The notes below the pieces were generated by a model. That model worked only from the letters and a program-made list of their open reading frames with translations, ran no database searches and was not told where the DNA came from. The translations under genes were made by a program, and so were the position numbers. This document shows positions 1 through 5,781 of a stretch of DNA of 7,434 bases, piece by piece. The DNA is from Euryarchaeota archaeon UBA552 (GTDB lineage: Archaea > Thermoplasmatota > Poseidoniia > Poseidoniales > Thalassarchaeaceae). The number at the start of each line of letters is the position of its first letter. Within the stretch, counting starts at the first letter, position 1. The DNA is taken from assembly GCA_002499585.1 (NCBI GenBank), contig DAMH01000013.1:1-7434 (forward strand). The letters run 5' to 3'.

Positions 1-32
1 AAGAGGGCCATCGAACGAGATTTGACCTCCAT
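1..32 (-). CDS. 5' end of an unidentified minus-strand gene (partial)
   Basis: On the minus strand the zinc-ribbon gene ends in TGA, and an ATG overlaps that stop by one base (TGATG). The ATG at 32-30 opens a frame reading MEVKSRSMAL before the window ends. A good Shine-Dalgarno sequence, GGAGGT at 46-41, lies 8 bases upstream, which is why this start was chosen. A second in-frame ATG at 11-9 could be used instead; a repeated GGAGGT at 30-25 lies 13 bases before it. Ten residues are too few to identify a family. The overlap suggests translational coupling with the upstream membrane protein gene. That a gene starts here is fairly likely; its identity is unknown. Confidence 0.55.
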   Translation of the reverse strand, partial: MEVKSRSMAL

Positions 33-610
33 CATCTTTGACCTCCGGTTAGGGAGAGGCCGCAGATCGGACACGGATCTCCCAGCTCGAGCTTCTCCGG
101 CACGACCGCTAACATGGAGCTGCATGAGGGGCACATAGCAAGGACCTCACCATCTTGGAGTTCGATTCCGAGGACATCCTCTCCTGTTGATGATACCCAC
201 CATGACCTGAATCTTGGATCGTTCAGGGCCTTCCTCCTCTGCAGGCAGGACCGGCCAAGGAGCAGGATCAATGCGGATTGAATCAGAAGCCAGCTGTCCC
301 CTGTGAATCCTGCAGCTGCTAAGTCGATCAGCCCCACAAACAGATAGAGGACGAAAAGTACGAGGAAGGCACTCATGGCGAGATTCAGACCCCCGGGCTT
401 CAGCCTCCTGAATCTGATTGCGCTGTAGATCACAAAGAGAACAGCTATGACACTACCTATGCCCGCCGCAAGTGATACGATTGGGTTGAAAATCGTTACA
501 TGTGTCCCTAGGAGAAGTGCAAGGATCCCAACATCTAGTAGCATGAAGGGAAATGTTCTGCGATACAGACGTTCCCCCACCCCTTCCATAGCAGCCTTTC
601 GGAACACCAT
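32..610 (-). CDS. Four-helix membrane protein with C-terminal zinc ribbon, unknown function
   Basis: The family was not recognised. The predicted protein has 192 residues from the ATG at 610; an ATG at 589 (MEGVGERLYRR) is a plausible alternative, preceded by GAAAGG. A basic N-terminus is followed by about four hydrophobic segments at residues 21-41, 43-65, 74-102 and 107-123. After these come a short basic stretch (LQRRKALNDPRFR) and a soluble tail holding CPSC (160-163) and CPIC (180-183). That spacing is typical of a treble-clef or rubredoxin-like zinc ribbon. It is probably a small integral membrane protein with a metal-binding cytoplasmic domain, though the orientation is inferred. The frame stays open to 1099, but the extension is antisense to coaBC and does not resemble a protein domain, so it was excluded. 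The gene is divergent from coaBC and coupled to a downstream gene at the window edge. Confidence 0.75.
   Translation of the reverse strand: MVFRKAAMEGVGERLYRRTFPFMLLDVGILALLLGTHVTIFNPIVSLAAGIGSVIAVLFVIYSAIRFRRLKPGGLNLAMSAFLVLFVLYLFVGLIDLAAAGFTGDSWLLIQSALILLLGRSCLQRRKALNDPRFRSWWVSSTGEDVLGIELQDGEVLAMCPSCSSMLAVVPEKLELGDPCPICGLSLTGGQR
41..46 (-). promoter_or_regulatory. Shine-Dalgarno site GGAGGT for the gene leaving the left edge
   Basis: GGAGGT on the minus strand matches the anti-Shine-Dalgarno sequence of archaeal 16S rRNA. It lies 8 bases before the ATG at 32, inside the last codons of the zinc-ribbon gene. It supports a coupled start there. Confidence 0.55.
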
Positions 611-662
611 CCCATTTTGGCCTGTCGATGGTCTGAAAGCGATTGATGGTCTGGGGCGCACC
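611..662. promoter_or_regulatory. Divergent intergenic region between the zinc-ribbon gene and coaBC
   Basis: This 52-base gap must hold the promoters of both divergent genes unless transcription starts inside them. No convincing archaeal TATA box or BRE is visible; the only A/T-rich element is CATTTTG at 613-619. The nine-base sequence GATGGTCTG occurs twice in direct orientation, at 627-635 and 645-653, 18 bases start to start, and could be an operator. Both promoter and operator roles are inferred from position only. Confidence 0.35.
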
Positions 663-1844
663 ATGCAGGACTCAGGTGTGAGGGTCTCTGGAGACTCCAT
701 GTTGGGACTAAAGGTGCATCTTGTCGTGACAGGAGGGATAGCAGCGGTCGAGACAGTGAGGCTGGCCAGGGAGCTCAGGAGACACGGAGCCCAAATCATA
801 GTGACGATGACATCCGAGGCGAAAAAGATCATCACGCCTCTTGCTGTTGGGTGGGCCACTGACGGAGCCGTAAACTCGGAGTGGTCCTCAGACTTACCGG
901 GTCTGAGCGTCCCGGATGTCGTCTTAGTAGCCCCAGCCACCAGGAACACATTGTCCAAGATATCCCGTGGTGCCATGGATGACCCTGCTATGATGGCCAT
1001 AGCCGCAGCTTCTGGAGCCCAGAAGCCGGTTGTCCTTGTCCCATCAATGCATGATGACCTATTTGATGACCCAGTCACTTCTGACCTCTTGGAGGACATG
1101 GAGAGGTTGGGACATCACTTGTTGATATCCCCCTCTGATGAGGGAAGGAGGAAGCAACCTCCACCTGACGTCATTGTGAGGAGGACTTCATCGATCGTTA
1201 ACGGAGCGAGGGAGGGAACTTCCAGTGTGGCTGTGATCTACGGTGCGACCGAGGCAAAGATAGACCCGGTTCGTGTGATAACCAATGCATCTTCTGGCCG
1301 AACCGGAGTTGTTCTGTCTGACCATCTCGAGAGGATGGGGCACCGGATCATCAGGGTCGCAGGCGCAACGGAGTACCCCGGACCGTACCCTGACATTGTT
1401 GCAAGGACCCCCATGGAGATGATAGAGGCAGTTGACATGATCATGGAAAAGCAAATTCCCGATGTGTGGATCGTCGCCGCTGCAGTCCTCGATTACCAAC
1501 CTATCGCGGCATCTGCTCAAAAGATCTCATCTGGCTTGGGTGGTATCAGCATAGACCTGGAGCCAGCACCTAGGCTCCTTCATCACATCAAGGAGGCATC
1601 CCCCTCAAGTCGGGTACTATCCTTCAAGCTTGAAACGGGGGTCACACCAGACGAGTTGATTGCAAGGTCACGCTCACACCTGGAGGCTTCCCGGTGTGAT
1701 GCTGTGGTAGCCAATTTAATGGAGCACCTTCACGGGGCCGGACCAAGGGGATATCTGGTAACCCCGGAGGACGAGGTCACCCTCCATGGGCCGGCAGACC
1801 TCTGCCGTGTTGTGGAGTCTATGATATCGCGCTGGTCCAGTTGA
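663..1844 (+). CDS. coaBC: CoaBC: phosphopantothenoylcysteine decarboxylase / phosphopantothenate-cysteine ligase
   Basis: This bifunctional cytoplasmic enzyme of coenzyme A synthesis joins 4'-phosphopantothenate to cysteine (CoaB half), then decarboxylates the product to 4'-phosphopantetheine with FMN (CoaC half). From the ATG at 663 it has 393 residues, close to the usual 400. The CoaC flavoprotein domain spans about 15-175: VVTGGIAAVETVRLARELRR (21-40), APATRNTLSKIS (90-101) and PSMH (127-130), the last matching archaeal PAMH rather than bacterial PAMN. The CoaB domain spans about 186-393: GATEAKIDPVRVITNASSG (194-212), AAAVLDY (272-278), K287, FKLET (321-325) and VVANL (348-352). The bacterial Cys-containing flap is absent, as in archaeal homologues. 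The His expected shortly before the APAT motif is missing; the region reads SSDLPGLSVPD (75-85). An ATG at 699, with GGAG five bases upstream, is a possible alternative start (381 residues). The family is certain; activity of the decarboxylase half is less so. Confidence 0.9.
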   Translation: MQDSGVRVSGDSMLGLKVHLVVTGGIAAVETVRLARELRRHGAQIIVTMTSEAKKIITPLAVGWATDGAVNSEWSSDLPGLSVPDVVLVAPATRNTLSKISRGAMDDPAMMAIAAASGAQKPVVLVPSMHDDLFDDPVTSDLLEDMERLGHHLLISPSDEGRRKQPPPDVIVRRTSSIVNGAREGTSSVAVIYGATEAKIDPVRVITNASSGRTGVVLSDHLERMGHRIIRVAGATEYPGPYPDIVARTPMEMIEAVDMIMEKQIPDVWIVAAAVLDYQPIAASAQKISSGLGGISIDLEPAPRLLHHIKEASPSSRVLSFKLETGVTPDELIARSRSHLEASRCDAVVANLMEHLHGAGPRGYLVTPEDEVTLHGPADLCRVVESMISRWSS

Positions 1845-1884
1845 ATCCCCGGCATTTTGAAGTCTGGAACCTGCAGCAGGGACC

Positions 1885-3390
1885 ATGGCTGACGGTCCGC
1901 GCGGTGCGAAGAGGGGGATCCCCCCGAAGGAAGACTTCAACGCCTGGTACCCTGCGATAGTCGAGATAGCCGACCTTGTCGACAAGAGGTACCCCATCAA
2001 GGGGATGGATGTCTGGTTGCCATATGGTTGGAGCGCTATGGGCAACATCGACTCCCTGGTCAGGTCCGAGATGTCAATGAGCGATCATGACGAGTACAAT
2101 TTCCCTCTCCTTGTCCCGCATGACCTACTTGAGAAGGAGAACAGGCTGGTCCAGAGACTGAAGTTAGCGCGTGAAAAGGGGGTGGATCCCTCGGAGCTGA
2201 GGATGGATGAGGAGGTCGAGGGCTTTGAGAAAGAGGTGTACTGGGTTAAGAACGCCGGTGATACAAAGCTCGACGTTCCGATGTTCCTCCGACCAACCAG
2301 CGAGACGCCGATGTACACCATGTTTTCACTTTGGATTCGCTCGCACGCAGATTTGCCACTCAAGACGTTTCAGATTGTGAACACATTTCGTTATGAGACC
2401 AAGCAGACAAGGTCGTTCATCAGGGTAAGGGAGATACACTTCTTCGAGGCTCACACAGCTCACGCGGATGTAGAGGGTGCAGACGCCCAAATCAATGAGG
2501 ATTCTGGCATAGTCAGACGTCTTCTCCACGACCTTTGCCTACCAGCCATCATTTGCAAGAGGCCTGTTTGGGATACCTTCCCAGGAGCCTGGTACACCAA
2601 CGCTGTTGATGCCATTATGCCCAATGGCCGAACGCTCCAGATCGCCTCGTACCACCACTACAGGGATCAGTGGGCCAAAGCTTTCGACATAACCTACGAG
2701 GGAGATGACGGCTCGCAGAAACACTGTCATCAGACAACGTTTGGCATGAGTGAGCGCTTACTGGGAGCCGTTGTGGGGGTTCACGGTGATGACGCGGGGC
2801 TGATTATGCCCCCCTCAATCGCACCTATCCAGGTGATCGTCATGCCCGTAGCGACTCACTTGGACGATGCAGTCCTCCCAGAGGCCCGTGAGATGCTGAG
2901 GAGGCTGAAGGCATCCGGAATCAGGGCACGTATGGACGATCGCGACATGAGGCCCGGTGCCAAGCATTACGACTGGGAAATAAAAGGAGTCCCTCTGAGG
3001 ATAGAGGTGGGCCCCAGAGATCTTGCAGCGGGCACCTTCGTCTGTTCCATGAGAACCGGCGGGAAACAGATTTTCCCTATCCCCGAGTTGGAAATGTACG
3101 CCAAAAAGAGCTTAGATGATCTTGCTGCGGAGCTGAGAGCGAGGTCCGCCGAACTCATGGAATCGAAGATGTGTGTTATGGACTCGTTGCCGGACAGCCC
3201 GAAGGAACTGGAAGACGGACTGGTCTACGAAGTAGCATTCGACGGCAACGACGCAGATGCCCAGAGACTCGAGAAGGCCACTAACTTGACTCTTCTGGGA
3301 GATAGGCTGGAGCCCTATGAAGATGAACGGCCATGCATCGTGACAGGGAAGCTAACAAAGAGAAGGCAGCACTTGGCGAGAATGTACTGA
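1885..3390 (+). CDS. proS: Prolyl-tRNA synthetase, archaeal/eukaryotic type (class II)
   Basis: ProRS charges tRNA-Pro with proline using ATP in the cytoplasm. The 501 residues show the archaeal/eukaryotic architecture without the bacterial editing insertion. KGMDVWLPYGW lies at 39-49 and RPTSET at 136-141. Motif 2 covers 163-190 (FRYETKQTR, then IRVREIHFFEAH), and motif 3 with its flanks covers 284-315 (TTFGMSER, VHGDD, MPPSIAPIQV). The anticodon-binding domain covers about 315-415, including DDRDMRPGAKHYDWEIKGVP (351-370). A C-terminal domain ends in ARMY, with the family's terminal Tyr. The ATG at 1885 is the first possible start, since an in-frame TGA lies at 1858-1860. No strong Shine-Dalgarno site precedes it. 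The gene follows coaBC by 40 bases and may be co-transcribed. Two oddities are an insertion of about 25 residues at roughly 85-111 and the absence of most zinc-ligand cysteines near the C-terminus. Confidence 0.97.
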   Translation: MADGPRGAKRGIPPKEDFNAWYPAIVEIADLVDKRYPIKGMDVWLPYGWSAMGNIDSLVRSEMSMSDHDEYNFPLLVPHDLLEKENRLVQRLKLAREKGVDPSELRMDEEVEGFEKEVYWVKNAGDTKLDVPMFLRPTSETPMYTMFSLWIRSHADLPLKTFQIVNTFRYETKQTRSFIRVREIHFFEAHTAHADVEGADAQINEDSGIVRRLLHDLCLPAIICKRPVWDTFPGAWYTNAVDAIMPNGRTLQIASYHHYRDQWAKAFDITYEGDDGSQKHCHQTTFGMSERLLGAVVGVHGDDAGLIMPPSIAPIQVIVMPVATHLDDAVLPEAREMLRRLKASGIRARMDDRDMRPGAKHYDWEIKGVPLRIEVGPRDLAAGTFVCSMRTGGKQIFPIPELEMYAKKSLDDLAAELRARSAELMESKMCVMDSLPDSPKELEDGLVYEVAFDGNDADAQRLEKATNLTLLGDRLEPYEDERPCIVTGKLTKRRQHLARMY

Positions 3391-3393
3391 AGC

Positions 3394-3906
3394 CTATCGT
3401 TTGCTGTTTTTGTACTTCCCAGTGAGCCCGAACACGGCGATTATGCTCCCGAAGGCGATCGCCAGGATATCTTCGTTTGTGAGTGTCCCAGCCTCCCTCC
3501 AGCTTTCGGCCGATGTGACGTCCGGTGCGTTGGCGAGGGTGTATGTTTCACCGCAAGGATCCTGGTCACAGAGGCCAAGACTCGGTTCGAAACCGACGTA
3601 CACATTTCCCAGGAGGGCCGATGTGAGGATGGCTCCCACAATCAGGAACAACCACCTTGGACCCCATGCCTCTTCCTCTTCAAAATGAGTAACTTCCTGT
3701 CCATTGACCTCTTCCTCATCCTCCTCGTCTTCAGGAGGGGGCTCTGAGAACATCCGCGGCGCGCCCTCTGTCTGTCTGAGACCCAGCTTTTCTAAGGCCT
3801 CAACCCCGTAAATCCTCTCAATGAGGCCTATGAGGTTTGGATCTTCTATTTCGTCCGGAGAGATCTTCCCGTCAAGGAGATCCCTGAGCTTGGACTCGTC
3901 TACCAT
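3394..3906 (-). CDS. Small acidic two-helix membrane protein, unknown function
   Basis: The family was not recognised. The 170-residue protein has an N-terminal soluble part rich in acidic and leucine residues (MVDESKLRDLLDGKISPDEI, then IGLIERIYGVEALEKLGL to 43). A strongly acidic, proline-containing linker follows (55-80, mainly Glu/Asp). Transmembrane segments lie at about 85-106 and 147-163, separated by a loop of about 40 residues with two cysteines (C113 and C118, CDQDPC) that could form a disulfide if exported. The tail is basic (KYKNSKR), which by the positive-inside rule favours both ends in the cytoplasm. The start at 3906 has no clear Shine-Dalgarno site. The gene lies 38 bases downstream of the transketolase C-terminal half on the same strand, so it is probably the last gene of that operon. 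Its TAG stop is 3 bases from the proS stop, with the genes converging. Confidence 0.8.
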   Translation of the reverse strand: MVDESKLRDLLDGKISPDEIEDPNLIGLIERIYGVEALEKLGLRQTEGAPRMFSEPPPEDEEDEEEVNGQEVTHFEEEEAWGPRWLFLIVGAILTSALLGNVYVGFEPSLGLCDQDPCGETYTLANAPDVTSAESWREAGTLTNEDILAIAFGSIIAVFGLTGKYKNSKR

Positions 3907-3944
3907 GGTGGGTCAGAGCAAGAGGCCATACATCAATTGCGCTC

Positions 3945-4886
3945 TCATTTTGTCAGCATCTGGTTCACTCTTCGGATGATCTCATCGGAGGTCAGCCCCA
4001 TCTTGGTCATAATTTCCGTCGGCGAGCCGCTTTCACCGAATTCGTCTCTGACCCCGACCATCCTCATCATAGTCGGGGACGTTTCCGCAAGCACCTCAGC
4101 AACGGCGGAACCGAGTCCACCTATCACTGAGTGGTCCTCCGCGGTTACAATGGCTCCTGTCTCTGATGCCATGAGGACGGCGTCCAGATCCAGAGGCTTG
4201 ATGGTGTGCATGTCAATTACCATGACTTCCACGCCTCCCTCACTCAGAGCATCAGCAGCAATCAGCGCCTGTTCTACCATAACACCGCAGGCTATGATTG
4301 CAGCGTCGGTGCCCTTTCTGAGGATTGCTGCTTTTCCGATCTCAAGATTTTTTGCCTCCAGTTCACTGTATATCTCTGCGGTCTTGTTTCTCACAGTTCT
4401 TGTGTATGAGGGGCTGCGGTGTTCAAGAAGCTTGACTGTGAGTGACCTCGCAGAGTTTCTATCGCTCGGGTGAAGTACTGTTACACCGGGTAGGGTCCTG
4501 AATATGCCGATGTCCTCGGTTGATTGGGCACTGCTACCATCGGGACCGGTGTGCATGCCTCCATGGCTGCCACAGAGGTGCACAATGAGACCTGTCCGGG
4601 CTATGCCATTTCGGAATTGTTCGAATGCCCTTTCGGAGAAGATCGCAAAGGTGCTAGCAAATGGGACTCTGCCGGCCTCTGCGAGCCCTGCTCCCACGAT
4701 GGCCATATTCTGCTCAGCGATACCGAGGCAGAATGTGCGATCAGGGTATTCAGCCCTGAAGTGGCAGGATTTTGTCGACTTTCCAAGATCGGCTTCCAAA
4801 ACCACCACTCTCTCGTCGCTGGCTATGTCGAGCAATGCGTCACCGTAACCGTCTCTGGAGGCTCCTGGCTCAGAGTGGCCAGTCAT
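3945..4886 (-). CDS. tktB: Transketolase, C-terminal subunit
   Basis: This 313-residue protein is the pyrimidine-binding plus C-terminal half of transketolase. The full enzyme transfers two-carbon ketol units between sugar phosphates with thiamine diphosphate, linking pentose, erythrose-4-phosphate and glycolytic sugars. The Pyr domain covers about 8-170. It includes LGIAEQNM (54-61, where E58 is the family's catalytic glutamate that activates the cofactor), PFASTF (75-80) and the substrate-contacting SHGGMHTGPDGSSAQSTEDI (107-126). The C-terminal domain covers about 180-313, with VIDMHTIKPLD (223-233) and TAEDHSVIGGLGSAVAE (248-264). The start codon overlaps the stop of the N-terminal half (ATGA), and GGAGG lies 7 bases upstream, so the two subunits are almost certainly translated together. 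Separate genes for the halves are common in archaea. The conserved EQN motif and the long HTGPDG region fit transketolase better than DXP synthase or a 2-oxoacid dehydrogenase E1 beta subunit. Confidence 0.95.
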   Translation of the reverse strand: MTGHSEPGASRDGYGDALLDIASDERVVVLEADLGKSTKSCHFRAEYPDRTFCLGIAEQNMAIVGAGLAEAGRVPFASTFAIFSERAFEQFRNGIARTGLIVHLCGSHGGMHTGPDGSSAQSTEDIGIFRTLPGVTVLHPSDRNSARSLTVKLLEHRSPSYTRTVRNKTAEIYSELEAKNLEIGKAAILRKGTDAAIIACGVMVEQALIAADALSEGGVEVMVIDMHTIKPLDLDAVLMASETGAIVTAEDHSVIGGLGSAVAEVLAETSPTMMRMVGVRDEFGESGSPTEIMTKMGLTSDEIIRRVNQMLTK

Positions 4887-5716
4887 CTCAATTCCTCCAT
4901 GGCGGTTACATACTGGGTCTTGTTGGGAGCCGCCCCATGAAAAGCGGGGTTGTCCTCCATAAATGAGACACCCTTGCCCTTGACAGTGGCCGCTACTATG
5001 GCGGTTGGCACACTACTTTCCCGGGACCTATCAAGTGCATTGACTATGCTCGGCATGTGATGCCCGTCTATCTCTATTATGTTCCAGCCAAAGGATGCAA
5101 ATTTCGCTGAGACATCTCCCACTCCCATCTGCTCGCTCACGAAATTGTCGTTCTGGATTCTGTTCCTGTCCACGATCGCTGTGATGTTTACGACATCCAG
5201 GTGTGGTACGGCCATAGCTGCCTCCCAGACTTGCCCTTCTTGTATCTCGCCATCACCCAGTAGAACCCATGTGTGTCGGTCAGACCCATCCAAGCGCGCA
5301 GCTAAAGCTGAACCTAGGCCGAATGACAGCCCCATGCCTAGGCTTCCTGCTGAGAAGTCTACTCCTCGGGTCCATTTTCTGTCCACATGCCCTTGGCAGA
5401 CTGACCCCATCGAGCGGAACCCGCTGAGGTCCTCGTCGCTAAGCACCCCTATTTCCCTGAGCACTGAGTACACTGCGGGGCTTGCATGCCCTTTGCTCAT
5501 GATGAACCTGTCTCGATCGTGCCAATCTGGATTATGAGGGTCGAACCTCATGGTCTTGCCGTAAAGTGCTGCGAGTATGTCGATGCATGACAAAGAGCCC
5601 CCGGGGTGCCCTGATTGCGCGGTGTAAACCATGTCGATAATCCTCCTCCTGCATCTCTTGGCCGACTCCTCGAGGTCCGACAGATTGCCATAGGTCATGT
5701 GGGGCCCTGACTGCAT
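4883..5716 (-). CDS. tktA: Transketolase, N-terminal (TPP-binding) subunit
   Basis: This 277-residue protein is the pyrophosphate-binding half of thiamine-diphosphate-dependent transketolase. Recognisable elements in order are QSGHPGGSLSCIDILAALYG (34-53, with H37), MSKGHASPA (73-81, with H77), GH at 109-110, and FSAGSLGMGLSFGLGSALAA (121-140). The metal/TPP motif starts at GDGEIQEGQVWEA (154-166) and ends at D183-N185 (DRNRIQ). ATVKGKGVSFME (243-254) is followed by FHG (259-261), the position of a substrate-contacting His. The protein is complete for this half and depends on the downstream subunit for the catalytic glutamate. The ATG at 5716 was taken as the start; AAGG lies 4 bases upstream. 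ATG at 5698 (MTYGNLSDLEE) is also possible and would remove six unremarkable residues. As first gene of its cluster it faces mqnE across a 65-base gap that probably holds its promoter. Confidence 0.95.
   Translation of the reverse strand: MQSGPHMTYGNLSDLEESAKRCRRRIIDMVYTAQSGHPGGSLSCIDILAALYGKTMRFDPHNPDWHDRDRFIMSKGHASPAVYSVLREIGVLSDEDLSGFRSMGSVCQGHVDRKWTRGVDFSAGSLGMGLSFGLGSALAARLDGSDRHTWVLLGDGEIQEGQVWEAAMAVPHLDVVNITAIVDRNRIQNDNFVSEQMGVGDVSAKFASFGWNIIEIDGHHMPSIVNALDRSRESSVPTAIVAATVKGKGVSFMEDNPAFHGAAPNKTQYVTAMEELR
4894..4898 (-). promoter_or_regulatory. Shine-Dalgarno site GGAGG for the transketolase C-terminal subunit
   Basis: GGAGG on the minus strand sits in the final codons of the N-terminal subunit gene, 7 bases before the ATG at 4886. 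With the ATGA overlap this indicates coupled, probably equimolar synthesis of the two halves. Confidence 0.7.
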
Positions 5717-5781
5717 CAGTCCTTATTGGTTGCCTATCGCATCTGCGTACACGGGGGGAGCCACTCAATTATAGATGACCG
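5717..5781. promoter_or_regulatory. Divergent promoter region between tktA and mqnE, with a TATA-like element
   Basis: This 65-base gap separates two divergent genes. The best promoter-like element is the A/T-rich AATTATAG at 5767-5774, read as CTATAATT on the minus strand. Measured from it, the expected archaeal start about 25 bases away falls near 5797 on the plus strand, at the second ATG of mqnE, and near 5745 on the minus strand, giving tktA a leader of about 30 bases. A run of six G (5753-5758) lies between. Whether one TATA box serves both directions is inference; no BRE was confirmed. Confidence 0.35.

Noticed and set aside
447..662. Upstream extension of the coaBC frame
   Set aside because: It overlaps the zinc-ribbon gene antisense; CoaBC homologues start near the ATG at 663 or 699, and the extension has no family similarity.
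611..1099. N-terminal extension of the zinc-ribbon frame (163 codons open upstream of 610)
   Set aside because: It is antisense to the well-conserved coaBC start and gives a Ser/Thr/Pro-rich sequence without domain character.
1845..1884. Independent promoter for proS
   Set aside because: The 40-base gap has only CATTTTG at 1853-1859 as an A/T-rich element and no convincing TATA box or BRE, so read-through from coaBC is at least as likely.
3391..3393. Terminator between converging proS and the small membrane protein gene
   Set aside because: Only three bases separate the stop codons, and no T-run or hairpin was found there; termination must occur inside the opposite gene.
3937..4473. 178-codon open frame on the plus strand within tktB
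   Set aside because: It is antisense to the conserved C-terminal transketolase domain and its composition (Ser/Thr/Ile-rich) is that of a reverse-complement shadow.
5079..5537. 152-codon open frame on the plus strand within tktA
   Set aside because: It is fully antisense to the conserved transketolase motifs and rich in Ser, Pro and Arg, typical of a shadow frame.
3945..5716. DXP synthase or 2-oxoacid dehydrogenase E1 split into two genes
   Set aside because: The motifs (SGHPGGS, SKGHAS, GIAEQNM, HTGPDGSS) and the half sizes of 277 and 313 residues fit archaeal split transketolase better.
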